Source: Leptodontidium sp. MPI-SDFR-AT-0119
Lineage: Eukaryota > Ascomycota > Leotiomycetes > Helotiales > Leptodontidiaceae
Assembly (NCBI GenBank): GCA_020726505.1
Contig: JAHLEZ010000042.1
Location: 1-64,000 of the forward strand
Reading direction: 5' to 3'
DNA length: 64,000 bases
Part shown: piece by piece, positions 45,180 through 56,092 of the stretch
How the letters are laid out: the number at the start of each line of letters is the position of its first letter
Numbering within the stretch: the stretch's first letter is position 1
Translations under genes and position numbers: made by a program
The notes under the pieces: generated by a model
What the model was told of the DNA's origin: nothing
The model's database searches: none
The model's input: only the letters and a program-made list of their open reading frames with translations

Positions 45180-46060
45180 GCCTAGAAGTGCCCTTAGAGC
45201 CGCTAAAGCTTCGCACGACACTTATCCGTTATGTGTACTCTTAGTTATTAGTAGCACACGCGGGGATCAAGAAGATAAAGGCGCTATTAAGCCGTAAATA
45301 CTATTAAAATAGCCTCTCTACAGACGTAGCTCGATACGTAGCGAATTGCAATTACTCCCGATAAAAGGCTAAAAGAGATAAGACTCCTAGTTTCTTATAC
45401 CCCTTATTAATCCCCACTCGGCCGTACTAACACTTTACGATAGACTTTACAAAGCTACTACTAGATAAGCACGGCTATAACTTCGCTATAGTTATCGTTA
45501 ACCGCTTGTTTAAGAAACCGGTCTTAATACCTTATAACGACACAATTACGGCTAAAGGTATAGCTATTCTCTTCCTTGTCTATTAGACTTAATACTTCGG
45601 CATACTAGACTCTATTATCTCGGACCGCGGACCTTAGTTCGTCTCCTCCTTTTAGAAGGAGTATTATCGTATCCTTAGAACTAAGGTAAAGCTAACGACA
45701 GCGTATAACTTAAACGTCGACGGCTAAACAAAAGTAACGAACTAATATATTAAGTAGCGGCTTCGTCTCTTTTACCACTACTACTAAGACAATTAGAGCG
45801 ACCTCTTACTAATCATAGATATCGCTTAATTAACGTTACTGCATAAGTCCCTAGGCCGCTTGTCCCCTTTCTAGCTACTTAACGGCGTTAAGCTAAGGAC
45901 TTCCTAGGACTTAATTAACCTAGAGCCTCTGGCTATAGTAATAGAGAAACTCAATCGCGAGGAGGCTCTATAAGTAGTATTGTGAATAAAGGAGGTTACA
46001 GAAGTCGCACAGTCGTCCTTAAAGGATTAATAAGAGAAAATAGAACGACTAGCGAACCGT
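45180..46060 (+). pseudogene. Gypsy copy B integrase (decayed)
   Basis: HAGIKKIKALLSRKYY near 45,255 leads into the zinc-binding region VARYVANCNYSR. The catalytic core reads HFTIDFTKLLLDKHGYNFAI at about 45,430, with the first Asp preserved, then ILDSIISDRGP near 45,600 with the second Asp. The third catalytic residue falls in a stop-rich stretch. Order and motifs are those of the Ty3/gypsy integrase. Confidence 0.8.
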
Positions 46061-46309
46061 GGGCGACGCGTTGTCAATTAAGACGTTAACGACTTAGTAC
46101 TAATTGACACTTGGAACTAGAATATCGACCGACCTTCAAGAAAGCTCTCTAATAAGTGGTATAGCCTAACTAAGGTACTCGCTAAAGAAGGAGAGAGTTA
46201 GAGAGTTAAGCTCCCAGAGGACTAGCAAATCTATCCCGTCTTCTACTCGCACTCGCTCCGTAAGTATATTGACAATCCCTTACTTAGACAAGCCAGAGCT
46301 ACGCCGGCA

Positions 46310-46600
46310 CTTATCTAGCTATTACTTAAGTAAGATGAGTGGGAAATTAAAGGCATCCTTGGCTCTAAGGTCATGCGGAATAAGTTATTCTACTGTATTA
46401 AGTAGCTAGGCGCCGACGAAGACCTAAAGTAGTACCTATGCTCGGATACTATAACAGCTCCGTATATAGTCAACGGTTCCACCTAAAGCATCCTAACGCC
46501 AAAGGGCCGCCAAGAGCTCTCCTAAAATGGCTGGAGGCTTACAACGCCGGTATTGACGACTATAACGACCTAGAGGACGACACGGTTATAGCTATAACTG
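46310..46600 (+). pseudogene. C-terminal chromodomain of gypsy copy B
   Basis: The reading DEWEIKGILGSKVMRNKLFY is followed by CIK, a stop where Trp is expected, LGADEDLK and a second stop at a Trp position. The aromatic and acidic pattern (WEV..IL..K......YLIKW.G....WEP) is that of a chromodomain fused to integrase, as in chromoviruses, which target insertion to heterochromatin. FRRGGG-type purines (46,618-46,632) then form the polypurine tract before the 3' LTR. Confidence 0.75.
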
Positions 46601-46634
46601 CGCGGACGTAGTTTTTTAGGAGGGGGGGGGGTAA

Positions 46635-46936
46635 TGTTACGACTTACAATGCGCCTCGCATTCTAACTGACACGGGCTCGTAACATCGCTAGCTATGCGA
46701 CGGCGCTAAGCCTAATAGGGAAGACTAGGTGGCGAGCCTGCGACATGTTGACGTGAATAGCCCCTGACTGCGCTAGGCCCTATTAGGAGGGTCCTTCGTG
46801 TATTTATACTCGAGCTCTCCCTTACGGAGAGCTCTCCTTTCCTCCTTGTCTTTTCTTCTCGATTCTGAGCGTAGCTAGAGGCCCAAATACACAGCTAGAG
46901 TCAACTCGCCGTATCAACCTCTTGCCAGCCGTAACA
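46635..46936 (+). repeat. 3' LTR of gypsy copy B
   Basis: 302 bp, preceded by a purine tract containing ten consecutive G. It retains the unaltered CGTAACA end. It is followed by the CCGCG duplication. Confidence 0.93.
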
Positions 46937-47090
46937 CCGCGCCCGGAATCCCCACGTATTAGAGCTATCTTTACTCGAGAATATTATTCGTCGTGCTTAA
47001 TCTCATTAACATCGCTCGCGAATATATTCAGCACGGGTATCTAATTAAATTTTCCTGTCGATATCCCGCGTCTGCTTAATTAGCGTTAGA
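46937..47090 (+). pseudogene. Unrecognised coding fragment, right part after gypsy copy B
   Basis: Starts at the duplicated CCGCG and reads IPTYQSYLYSRILFVVLNLI, then EYIQHGYLIKFSCRYPAS, ending at a stop near 47,078. It joins the fragment ending at 40,334 if the insertion and one CCGCG are removed. Function unknown. Confidence 0.4.
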
Positions 47091-48940
47091 CGTTACATAA
47101 AGGCTTATCGGCCTGCTTCGCACCAGAGTCGGGAAGAGGACAAACTGTTTTCACACGAAGACGCGGGCACTAATAAAGCGTCACTCCTACTAGTCAGTGC
47201 GCATAAGAGTGGTATATGAATTCTGCAGGAGCAGGTAGGGAAAGATAAGGAAAACCCTTGCGCAAATCGGGAATCAGGGATACTGGTTAGTGCCATGCCT
47301 AAAGGCCGGGCCACGATGACTCGAGTCTTTTGAGTTGCCTGCAGCAGCGAGGCTCAAGTTGGAGTCTCACAGATCAGTTCATATTAGCAAGGCATATATA
47401 TTGCAACTACTTATTTAACAAGTACCTATTTAACAGGCCAAATCTAACTGCTTAAAATTAATTCTACCTCAAGCTTTCTTCTTGTATAGTAAGCCGCTAT
47501 TATATTATAATCACTATATTTACTTTAATACTATCACCCCTCTTACGAGTTACTCGAAGTAACAAATCCTAATGTCATCTTCCGGCGCAGAATACATCGA
47601 ACAGCAGAAGGCAGATCGCTCAGCCGTCACCACAGCTCTAACAGATCCGAAAAACGCCTAAGTTATACAAGACTAAGGCGATTCCTCGAGAATTTTATAT
47701 AAAGCTAATTTTTATTAATTAATTAATTTATTTATACTCGGTTCCAGCTGTCCGTAGGACTGCTATGCCGGAGTAGCCCAGTTTTAGCACTAGTTACCGA
47801 ATTGCGTTTACCGTAATAAACGCACCTCACTTCATCACCCGAAAGTGACCAGCAACCTCTTCTGCTAAGCGGACTAGTTCTTATTTACTTTTATATATAT
47901 ATCCGTGTCAAGGAGTGCTTTATGTCTTTATATGCGTGGCTTATTAGCAGCCGCTTCTGCTGTCCTTCTTGTGTTAATATACCTTCAGTCTCCTCCTGCT
48001 ACCGCCAAAAATCTATTTAACTCCGTTTCCCTCCTTATGTATCCTCAAATTCGTAACTCCTCCCAGATCTATTATCTTAGTGTCCTTAGGGTAAAGTACA
48101 AATACGGACCAAATATTCGCAAATCTGAACGGTTAAGCGCATACCAGCTCATGCTTTAACTTGTTCTGTGTAGTGATTCTGCTTTAATGCTAATAGTTTT
48201 ATCGGAAAAAGTAGATTACTCGTGTGAGTAAGGCACTCGTAATCTGCAGCAGCGCTAAGAAAGGCGTTAGGGGGCGTATCGTAGCTTTTATTCTGTATCC
48301 CCTTAGGTGCCACCAGGAACGCCCTCCTGAGGCCCTGTAAGACTCCCTGTACCAAGCCCCTAAGAAGCGAGAAATAGTGTGTTGTTTAGGCTAGAACACG
48401 CTATTCGATCACTAATGGTCCCGCTATACCATTTTGGGCGTAGCGGCACGTGCCCATAGGGAGGGCGCTTATGGCACCCAAGGGGATATAATAATAATTG
48501 CTACATACAAGATCAAGATCGTAATAACGTTATCAGAGAGAGACTAATCGATTAATAATATGGGTATCACGTTTAGCCTGATATTAAGAGGCGAGGCAAG
48601 TTCCTTTCCGTATTTTGTATATGATAATAAGTCGTGCGTCAAGATCATGTCGTCCGGTTGTCGTTACTAGCTTTAAAGATTTTAAGAGATTTAGATATTA
48701 AGTAAGACTTCAGGTCTTTAGTAAAACGCGCTGTAAATGCTATGTACTATTAATAATAATACCGCGGTCTCAGGTTTTTATATTACTGCTAAGTATAAAA
48801 CTTATCTCGTAAAAAGAGAAGGGCTATTTCTCGTAATTATTATAATATTATTTTCGGTACGTGCTTAATAAAAGTGACAAGTATCCCTTCAGATCAATCA
48901 GAACGAGCGCTCGTTAAGCTAAGCATACTAAAAAGGAAAA
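47091..48940. other. Intergenic, no supported gene
   Basis: Mixed composition with AT-rich, RIP-like patches (47,440-47,720; 48,660-48,900) and more normal stretches. Open frames of 60-85 codons on both strands show no family motifs. Nothing else is recognised. Confidence 0.5.
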
Positions 48941-49111
48941 TGTAACGACACAAGAGCCTTGGCCGCAGAAGGTTGACTTAACACTTAGAATACAAAACTA
49001 CAGAGCTACTCTACAGGAGGGAGCCATATATATAGGGAGTCGGAGGGGAGTCGGACCTGTTCCGGAGCCTTGACCTAGCTAAACCTTAACCGAAGCATAC
49101 CTGTCGTAACA
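48941..49111 (+). repeat. Solo LTR with GAAAA target duplication
   Basis: 171 bp beginning TGTAACGACA and ending TGTCGTAACA, flanked by GAAAA at 48,936-48,940 and 49,112-49,116. An internal CATATATATAGG at about 49,026 could be a TATA box. No internal retroelement sequence is attached, so it is a solo LTR left after recombination between two LTRs. It is a third LTR family, distinct from the 302-bp and 197-bp ones, although all share TGT..ACG-type ends. The strand is arbitrary, chosen from the TATA-like site. Confidence 0.8.
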
Positions 49112-49220
49112 GAAAATGCCTAGCTTAAGAGGCTAGTTCTAACCTTTCTAAGAGACTTTCGAGATACTTTAAAATATGCTTTCCAAAAATTTAATTCGTG
49201 CTTTTTATAATATTTTTTAA

Positions 49221-49341
49221 GGCTAATTTTTATCGTCGTCTAATAGCTCGAAATTTGCAGCATATAACTATCGATCACGTGCGTAACCACGTTTTGTTTC
49301 CCAAGCGAACCTATAATAATGCTCGGCAAGACAATTTCGCC
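49221..49341 (+). repeat. Duplicated 120-bp segment, RIP-altered copy
   Basis: Matches 49,576-49,687 along its length, sharing GGC.AATTTT, TTTGCAGC, ACTATCGAT.ACGTG and CCACGTTTTGTT. Where they differ, this copy usually has T or A in place of C or G. No coding potential was seen. Confidence 0.65.
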
Positions 49342-49575
49342 GCGTCTTAGCGAGACGTCACAGGATCTCTAAGGACGAGACGTAGCCCCGCCTAGAAAAA
49401 GAAAGTGTTTCTGCCTGTCTTCCAACCACTTAAGATCGAGGTTTTCAGCTATTCGACAGTTACGATTTCGGTCAATAATTTACGACGTGCAACAAAGAGG
49501 ACTACTCTCACATTTCTCCTTCCCATATCCTTCCTTCTCTTTCGGCCGAACCATCCCATCCTCGCACGGAAAATC

Positions 49576-49687
49576 GGCCAATTTTATCACCGTTTGCTAG
49601 GTTCCAAGTTTGCAGCGTGGTGACTATCGATAACGTGGGCGACCACGTTTTGTTCCCAAATCAGCTGAGCCTACAATTTCTGTCGCC
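49576..49687 (+). repeat. Duplicated 120-bp segment, less altered copy
   Basis: Partner of 49,221-49,341, about 355 bp downstream in the same orientation. The 72-codon frame at 49,405-49,623 overlaps it and is not supported as a gene. Confidence 0.65.
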
Positions 49688-49813
49688 CTTGAAATCCAGA
49701 GGCCCTTATTGGAAAATCTAATTATGGGCAATGGAAGGCAGCTAATCAGTTTCTAAGTTCGTCTTTACTCCTTTGCCGTTTAGAAGTTCATCACATGGTG
49801 GCTCCCCTCCCCC

Positions 49814-49821
49814 TTTTCCCC
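49814..49821. repeat. hAT target site duplication (left)
   Basis: TTTTCCCC before the left terminal inverted repeat corresponds to CTTTCCCC at 53,337-53,344 after the right one (one C/T mismatch). Eight bp is the standard duplication length of hAT elements. Confidence 0.75.
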
Positions 49822-50386
49822 CAGCGTGTCAAATGAATAGACTAGAATAGAATAACACGTGATTATTCTATTCTATTCAACAAAATTAGCTCTTATTCTA
49901 TTCTACTTAACTAATATTAGGTTATTATTCTATTCTAGTTAAATAACGCTGAATAGTTGCTGAGTAAGGGGCTAGCTAGCCAATTAGAGCCTCTCGCTTA
50001 ATTTAAAGTTCGGGAAGTACGGTAGCTTTACCTAATTTAGAAAGGTTTCTTCACCTAACGCTTATTAAGCGGGGCTAGCGATAAGGAACCTTCAAGAATT
50101 AACTTGTAAAATCTTAGTTATTTTAGCTTTATTAATTACAAATTAAACTATTAGTAATTATAATTAATTAATTATTAATACGCTCGATTGTAATTAATAT
50201 TATAAATCACTAGAATTTACTAGATTATTGTAGAATCATTTGATTCTTTATATAAACACTTGATTTCCTATCTAAAGTTGACTTTTTCTTTACTTCAAAA
50301 TCATTACCTTTATAATAACTACTTGTTATTACAACTACTACTTATTATTACAATAACTACTTATATATATTATATATATCTTAAAT

Positions 50387-53082
50387 ATGTCTCAATCTAC
50401 CTTAAATATCAAGCAAAATTCAGTCGACTTTAAGCTTAAACCTCTTAATTAATAAGCTCCTTTATTTAAGTATAAATACTTAAAAAAAAACTCTCGATCC
50501 CGCTAAGCCTAATCCGGAAAAGTTAGAGAACTATCGAACTGTTACTATTAAGTGTTTAGTAAAAGGTTACACGTAAGTAATTCTATTAACTTTTTAAAAA
50601 GATAATTACTAATTATTAATTATAGTAAAAAGTGGATTAATTAAAAAGTCAACGCTTTTACTAGTAACTATTATAGTCACTTTCGATTCGTTCATAAAGC
50701 TATTAATATAGAAGCTTTAAAAAACGATATTGACCTTAGTAAGTGTCTTTATTTATTTACTATTTATTATTAAATAATTACTAATTTAAAAAGGATCAAT
50801 TATATCGGATTCTACGGCCGAAAGCTCTAGTCAATTAAGCTTAGAGCAATCTTTTAATAAGAGACAAAAAATAAACGAATTAAAAGAAGAGGAAAAAGTT
50901 CAGACTTTTATTATAAGTCACTTTAAAAAATTACTTCTTAATTTTATTGTCTCGAATAATATATCGTTTCGAGCAGTAACTACACTTAGTTTTCGAAGAA
51001 TTCTTGCGTATTTACATCGGTTAGTATTTACAGTCTTTTAAATATAAGATTAATAACTAATTATTTATAGCGAAGTGCCTTTATTATATTCTCAAGTTCT
51101 TACTAGCGAACTTACGCTTCAATTTAATAATACTAAAAGCCTTATTAAAGACTTATTAATTAAGCAAAAGAAATCACAAGGGGGGTTTTCCCTTACTTTA
51201 GACGCTTAGACGGCTATAAATCAAGACGCTTACTTAGGAATTACAATGTAAGTCTTTTATAATTTAGATTTTTTTACTAATAACTAATTAATTTTATAGT
51301 CATTGAATAGACGCTAAGTTCAATATAAACTCTAAGTTATTAGTTATGCGAGATTTAGCCGAAAAACACTCAGGGGCTTATATGAACAAAGTTTTATTAG
51401 AGGCCTTAAAAGACTTTAATATTGAGTATAATATAATAAAGTAAGTTTTGTTTTATCCTATTATTAATAATAATTAACTAATTATATTTTAGTATAACTC
51501 GAGATAACGCTTCTTTAAACGATACCTTAATTACGGCTTTTATTAAGTATTATACTAAAGTGGCTATTAAATTTCAAGGAGATACGCTGTGTATTACTCA
51601 CGTGCTTAACTTAGTCGTTTAAGATATATTAAAAGGTCTTATTAAAAAAGACTACGATACTTCTTATTTAAACGATATATATAACGTTAAAAATAACAAA
51701 AAAGATCACGAAATAAGTAAGTAATTATACTCTTTAACTTATTAATTAAAATATACTAACTTTATAAAGACTTTTCAATTTGGAAAAAGATTCGAAAGAT
51801 TATAATCGGTCTTAAATACGGGCAAGAAAATAAGCGAATATTACAAGCTCAAATACAAGCACATAATATCGAGAAGCCTAGGCTTCCTCAACTCGGTAAG
51901 CGTTTTATTCTTTATTATATATTTATGTATTTATATATATATTAACTATTATTAGATCAAAAAACAAGGTAGTCTTTAATATATTATATATTAAAGAACT
52001 TTTTACACCTTTACGAACTAATTAAGGCTATTATAAATAGCTCTACTTTAACCTTTACAAATAATTCACTATTACTTACGGATATCGAAATCACGTGGCT
52101 AGAAAATGTATTAGCTATATTAGCTATCTTCGTTAAAGCTACTACGAAATTACAAGCCGAGAACTACCCGACGATTTATTATATTATTTTAGAGGTATTT
52201 CTTATATATACGAAATTAGAGAATTTTAGGGCAAATCTTCAAGTAAGTTTATTATCTTACTATTTATAAATTAATTATATACTAACTTTTAATAGGATAA
52301 GCTATTTATTAATACTATTAATAGCGGTATAATAAAGCTTCGGAAATATTACCTTCGATTAGGAATTTTAGATAATAAAAGTAAAAACTTTTATATATCT
52401 TTAATCCTTAATCCTAGACTTAAAGAGGAAGGTCTTAAAGCTTTAGGCCTTTCTACTAGTTTTATTAGCGATATTAAAGCTCGCTTAAAGACTAATTTCG
52501 ACGTGTAAGTAAATCTTCTCTTTTTATATAAAAAATTAACTTACTAATATTATATAGTTATAAAGCAGACTATTTACGAGATAATCTTATAGTCGATAAC
52601 GACGGAGATATTAATATATACGACGCCGAAGATATAGACGAGCTAGGTATATACGCTAGCGGCGACGACGACTTAGAAGAAGACGAATTAACCGCTTACT
52701 TAATCGAAAAAAGGCCTAATAAAAATGTAAGTAAACTTACCTTTTTAAATTATAATTAATATTAAATCTAACTTATATATAGTCAAAAATAAGGCTATTA
52801 GATTATTAGCGACTTAATAAAGAGAAGTATAAAATATTATCTTAAGTTGCTAGGAAATATTTACAAATTCCGGCTAGCTCGGCCGCTAGTGAACGATTTT
52901 TTAGTTAAGGGGCTCTTATTATATCTAAGCTAAGAAATAGGCTTAGTAAAGAGACTTTTGAGAAGAAAATTTGCCTTAAAAGTTGGGGAATATTAGACGA
53001 CGAAAAAGGAAAAGAATATAAAGCGGTAATAAAAGGCTTAGATATAGAAGATAATCCCTTTTATATTAAAGAAAAAAGTTAA
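50387..53082 (+). pseudogene. hAT transposase with multiple introns (RIP-damaged)
   Basis: The Met at 50,387 begins MSQSTLNIKQNSVDFKLKPL, followed by a TAA that probably was CAA. Short GTAAGT...TAG introns with CTAAT/CTAAC branch sites recur, for example at 50,573-50,625, 51,248-51,299, 51,441-51,492, 52,243-52,295, 52,505-52,557 and 52,727-52,782. Between them the RNase H-like core reads SLTLDA*TAINQDAYLGIT near 51,200, then IDAKFNINSKLLVMRDLAEK and TRDNASLNDTLITAF. The C-terminal dimerisation domain at 52,860-52,985 reads IPASSAASERFFS then LIISKLRNRLSKETFEKKI, the hAT hallmark. The stop is at 53,080-53,082. A few nonsense codons at former Gln/Trp make it inactive, but the exon structure is intact. 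Confidence 0.88.
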
Positions 53083-53259
53083 TTATTTATTTATTTAGTT
53101 ATTTACTTAGTTATTAGTTAATTATAATTTTACCTAGTAAAAGTCTTTTATCTTTTATTCTTTCTAAAAATAGAGCTGAATAGTTGAATATTAGTTAACT
53201 AACTAAAAATAACTATTCTATTCAAGTCAAATATCTGTTATTCATATTCTATTCTATTC

Positions 53260-53312
53260 TAGTTAACTAGAATAGAATATTAGTTAACTAGAATAGAATA
53301 TTAGTTAACTAG
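53260..53312. repeat. 21-bp subterminal tandem repeat of the hAT element
   Basis: Units of TAGTTAACTAGAATAGAATAT start at 53,260 and 53,281, with a partial third at 53,302. TAGTTAACTA is itself palindromic. Similar AATAGAATA motifs lie inside the left end at 49,840-49,935. Confidence 0.85.
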
Positions 53313-53344
53313 TTTGAATAATCTTTTGACACGCTGCTTTCCCC

Positions 53345-54589
53345 TTTGCCTAACCTGGCCCAGGCACGGAACATTGAAAGGTTCCATTTACTTAGGCTTT
53401 CGACTATAAACAACAGACCTATGTGTTTAGTAAGCGTCATCTCTTTATTTTCCAACCCCCAGAGGTCGATACAGTGGTGAGCACATCCATGGAAGGGCGC
53501 CACGGGCATGGTTCCCTCGGTCATCTTCCCCGACCTGCCTTCCTCAGTTCGCGGTAACAAGAAGGCTTCTCTACTCACCAAACCAAGAAGCACGTTCACA
53601 GGCGTGCTCAATTTCTCTTCCCAATAGACAGACATTCTTGATCGGTTCAGGTTTCAGCCATTATTGAGAGGCCATGGAAGATATTTGGTGAAGAAGCGAC
53701 TCCTTCCTTCAAGCTTCAGGCTTGTCACAGCGAAAGACTAGCTAGGGGTGGTCCATGAACTCGAATGCCTTCAACACAACTTCCCCTTCAATATAAGCAG
53801 CAGGAGGGCCGAATAATGAATGCCTCTAGCTACCACAATCTTGGTGCCTCCTGTGATGCGTATTCTTCGTTATTCATAGATCTGTCATCTGGAGATTCTA
53901 TGTTGGACTCTCCTGCGCCGGTTGCGAATTCGGCACATGGGTTGGATATCAGGAGGTGATGACCGGCTTGACTTAGAGAGTTCGGAGCTGGTACAGGGAA
54001 TTTTAGTTTGCTCTTTCCTTGTGTGGGAAGTGTAGGCGCTCTATGCATCACAACATAGGCGGTTGTTATATAAATGGGATGCAGGTAGGTTGGTGTGGTG
54101 GGGTTAGGCACCGGTTGTGTATAATTAATACTCTTAAATAGAATTCTTCAGACACATTAAAGAAAATCGTGAAGTTGAGGTAAAGGTAATTTAAAGTAAA
54201 ATTAATTGATGCGCTGGCGGATCTGCGGTAAAAATTGATGATCGTTCTGAATATCTGTGAGAAGTTTTGTTGCATATCGCAAATAAAAATCCGAGCTGGA
54301 CAGGTATCTTCCGCCAGCCTTAGATGCCCCCCTAGTTAAGGACATATACAAGTGATTTTAGTAAGTACTGTAGATCTTGAAGAAAATTCAAATCGTTCGG
54401 AGGTTACGTAGGAATCTTACCACGTTAACCCTGAAGTCTGGGCGAGAAGACTCTGAAGTCAAATTTTGAAGTATAGATCGGGAAGGGTGTGGTTCACGAA
54501 GTAGTTAAATGGTCGGTGATTGAGAAGAAATCTCATGTTTTGGACTTTCATCTTCTGTTTTCGAAGCACCCCATACTATGTGAACCTCG
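53345..54589. other. Intergenic region, no confident gene
   Basis: Composition is normal. Frames at 53,309-53,635 (minus), 53,765-53,959 (plus) and 53,830-54,111 (minus) have no recognisable domain, and the last two overlap each other. A partial exon of an unknown gene cannot be excluded around 53,800-53,960. Confidence 0.4.
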
Positions 54590-55354
54590 TCATTTCAAAA
54601 GCAGTACAAGAGCCATGATAGCTAACACAACACAGCAGCGCCAAACCAAAGTGCCTCTGGGTAAAAACCTCGTATAAAAATCCCCAGAGAGCCTATTTCC
54701 CGGTTGTTGGCCCTTCTCTAGATCACCAATCTGCATTCGGGTTGGAAGCCACATCTTCGGGGTCTGAAAAGAATTGCCAGTATCCAGCGCAGTTGTGACG
54801 ATGAAGTTGCCACTAAAATTCTTGGGCCATTTCTCATCGCCTTTCACAGTGGACTCGGGGGAGTTTCCGTCTGAGGGGTGGTCTCCGCTCCCCGGACATA
54901 TATTCGGAGGATGTGGGTTTCCGGTTTCTCCCTTGGGCTTATCACTATTCACCGGAACCCAATCCAGGATGCTTTGACTCTTGAAGCTATGATGTCCCAT
55001 GAAATGATGGTCTATGTGGTCGAAGCGCTCTGTCCAGGCTTCCAATCCTTTCTTTTGGAGATCGACGAGCTTGATACAGAAACCACACCAAAACCGGACT
55101 TGACAATTGCGACCCATACGGCATAAATCAACCTTGGTCTCGATGATCTTAGTGTCAGAAATGTCGTCATCCTTCAGATGATCTTGGAATGTCTGTATTC
55201 TGTAGCAAACCTTAGCGCATGCACCTCCTTCGAGTTTTACCTCGTCGCAGCGCCATGTTTCCAATTGGAAGTGTTAAGAATTTTCATGGCGTTTCCAATC
55301 GTTCTTGGTGCCTAATGTTTCATCGCAATTTATGAAAGTGCGGCCGTAAGGCAT
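54590..55354 (-). pseudogene. C2H2 zinc-finger protein with a RIP-type nonsense codon
   Basis: The minus-strand frame reads YGRTFINCDETLGTKNDWKR, HENS, a TAA stop at 55,274-55,276, then HFQLETWRCDE. In the fungal family this sequence is normally HENSQHF, so the stop is a CAA-to-TAA change. Downstream, 224 residues stay open: FWCGFCIKLVDLQKKG followed by RFDHIDHHFMGHH form a second Cys2His-type finger. A Pro/Gly/Ser-rich linker follows, and the protein ends in a short hydrophobic tail (VLAIMALVLLLK). This looks like a nuclear zinc-finger regulator interrupted by one point mutation. Upstream exons may extend to about 55,860 (frames at 55,377-55,601 and 55,657-55,863), but splice sites joining them are not convincing. 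Confidence 0.6.
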
Positions 55355-56092
55355 GACGTGTTGTTTTCTGTTCGTTTTAGCTGACAGTATCGCAGAAGAG
55401 AGGAGAATAAGTATACCCTCGCTCTGAAATTTCAAGTGGCTTGACAGATCCAAGATCAGTTGTATTCAGATTCAGTATGTCATTGGGACTCCCGACATAT
55501 TCTTCCGTTTCTTTCGTTTCTTTCTTGATCATTTCGAAGGTTTGTTCTGGTTGCATAAAATGGGACGGCGCGAGGCTGGAGGGACTCGAAGACGTGGGCA
55601 CCCTCTGGTATTTGAGCGAGCCCCGAAAAGTGGGACAAAATACAGGTGTCTAGTTACTAGTAACCCCCTTCGGGGTGCCCGCAGCAACCCACATTCGTCC
55701 AAGATGCGTTGGCTTTCCTCTCCTTGACATATGGCGGAATAGGTTCGGGATTTGGAATATTACTTATTGAATGAAAATTTGGGTTGGTCCCATTCGGACA
55801 AGCGACTACAAAGGATGCAGCTTTTATTAGAATCTGAGGAAGAAACCATATTGAATTGTACATAAATGCCTGAAGTAGCTTAAACCACCGTTTTTTTAAT
55901 ATGGACGTTTGAGGCTTTGCTTCTCATTCTTCTGTCACGCCTCTGTGGTTGCCCAAACTATTTCTAACTCATCTTAACGGTATGAACTTAAACCTGAAAC
56001 TTATATCTTCCAATAAAGATAATGACAAAAAATGATGGCTACATCTTCTTAACTCCCAGTATTGCAGCAGAAACCCCTTCCAAAGAGTTTGC

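Larger units (their letters stand above)
40335..46936 (+). mobile_element. Chromodomain-type Ty3/gypsy retrotransposon, copy B (complete, RIP-damaged)
   Basis: 6,602 bp with 302-bp LTRs (40,335-40,636 and 46,635-46,936), TGTTACG...CGTAACA ends and a perfect CCGCG target duplication (40,330-40,334 and 46,937-46,941). The plus-strand order is gag, protease, RT, RNase H, integrase, chromodomain. Damage is lighter than in copy A: frames of 130, 79 and 77 codons survive. By eye the two LTRs differ at about 15 positions, all C/T or G/A transitions. Confidence 0.95.
49822..53336 (+). mobile_element. hAT family DNA transposon, complete ends, RIP-damaged
   Basis: 3,515 bp bounded by perfect 12-bp terminal inverted repeats CAGCGTGTCAAA (49,822-49,833) and TTTGACACGCTG (53,325-53,336) and an 8-bp target duplication. 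Subterminal regions on both sides are built from repeated ATTCTATTCTA/AGAATAGAAT motifs, including a 21-bp tandem on the right. Such motifs are commonly transposase binding sites in hAT elements. The interior carries one intron-rich transposase gene on the plus strand. Confidence 0.93.

Noticed and set aside
53309..53635. 108-codon minus-strand ORF
   Set aside because: Its end lies inside the hAT terminal repeat, so it would not predate the insertion; no family recognised.
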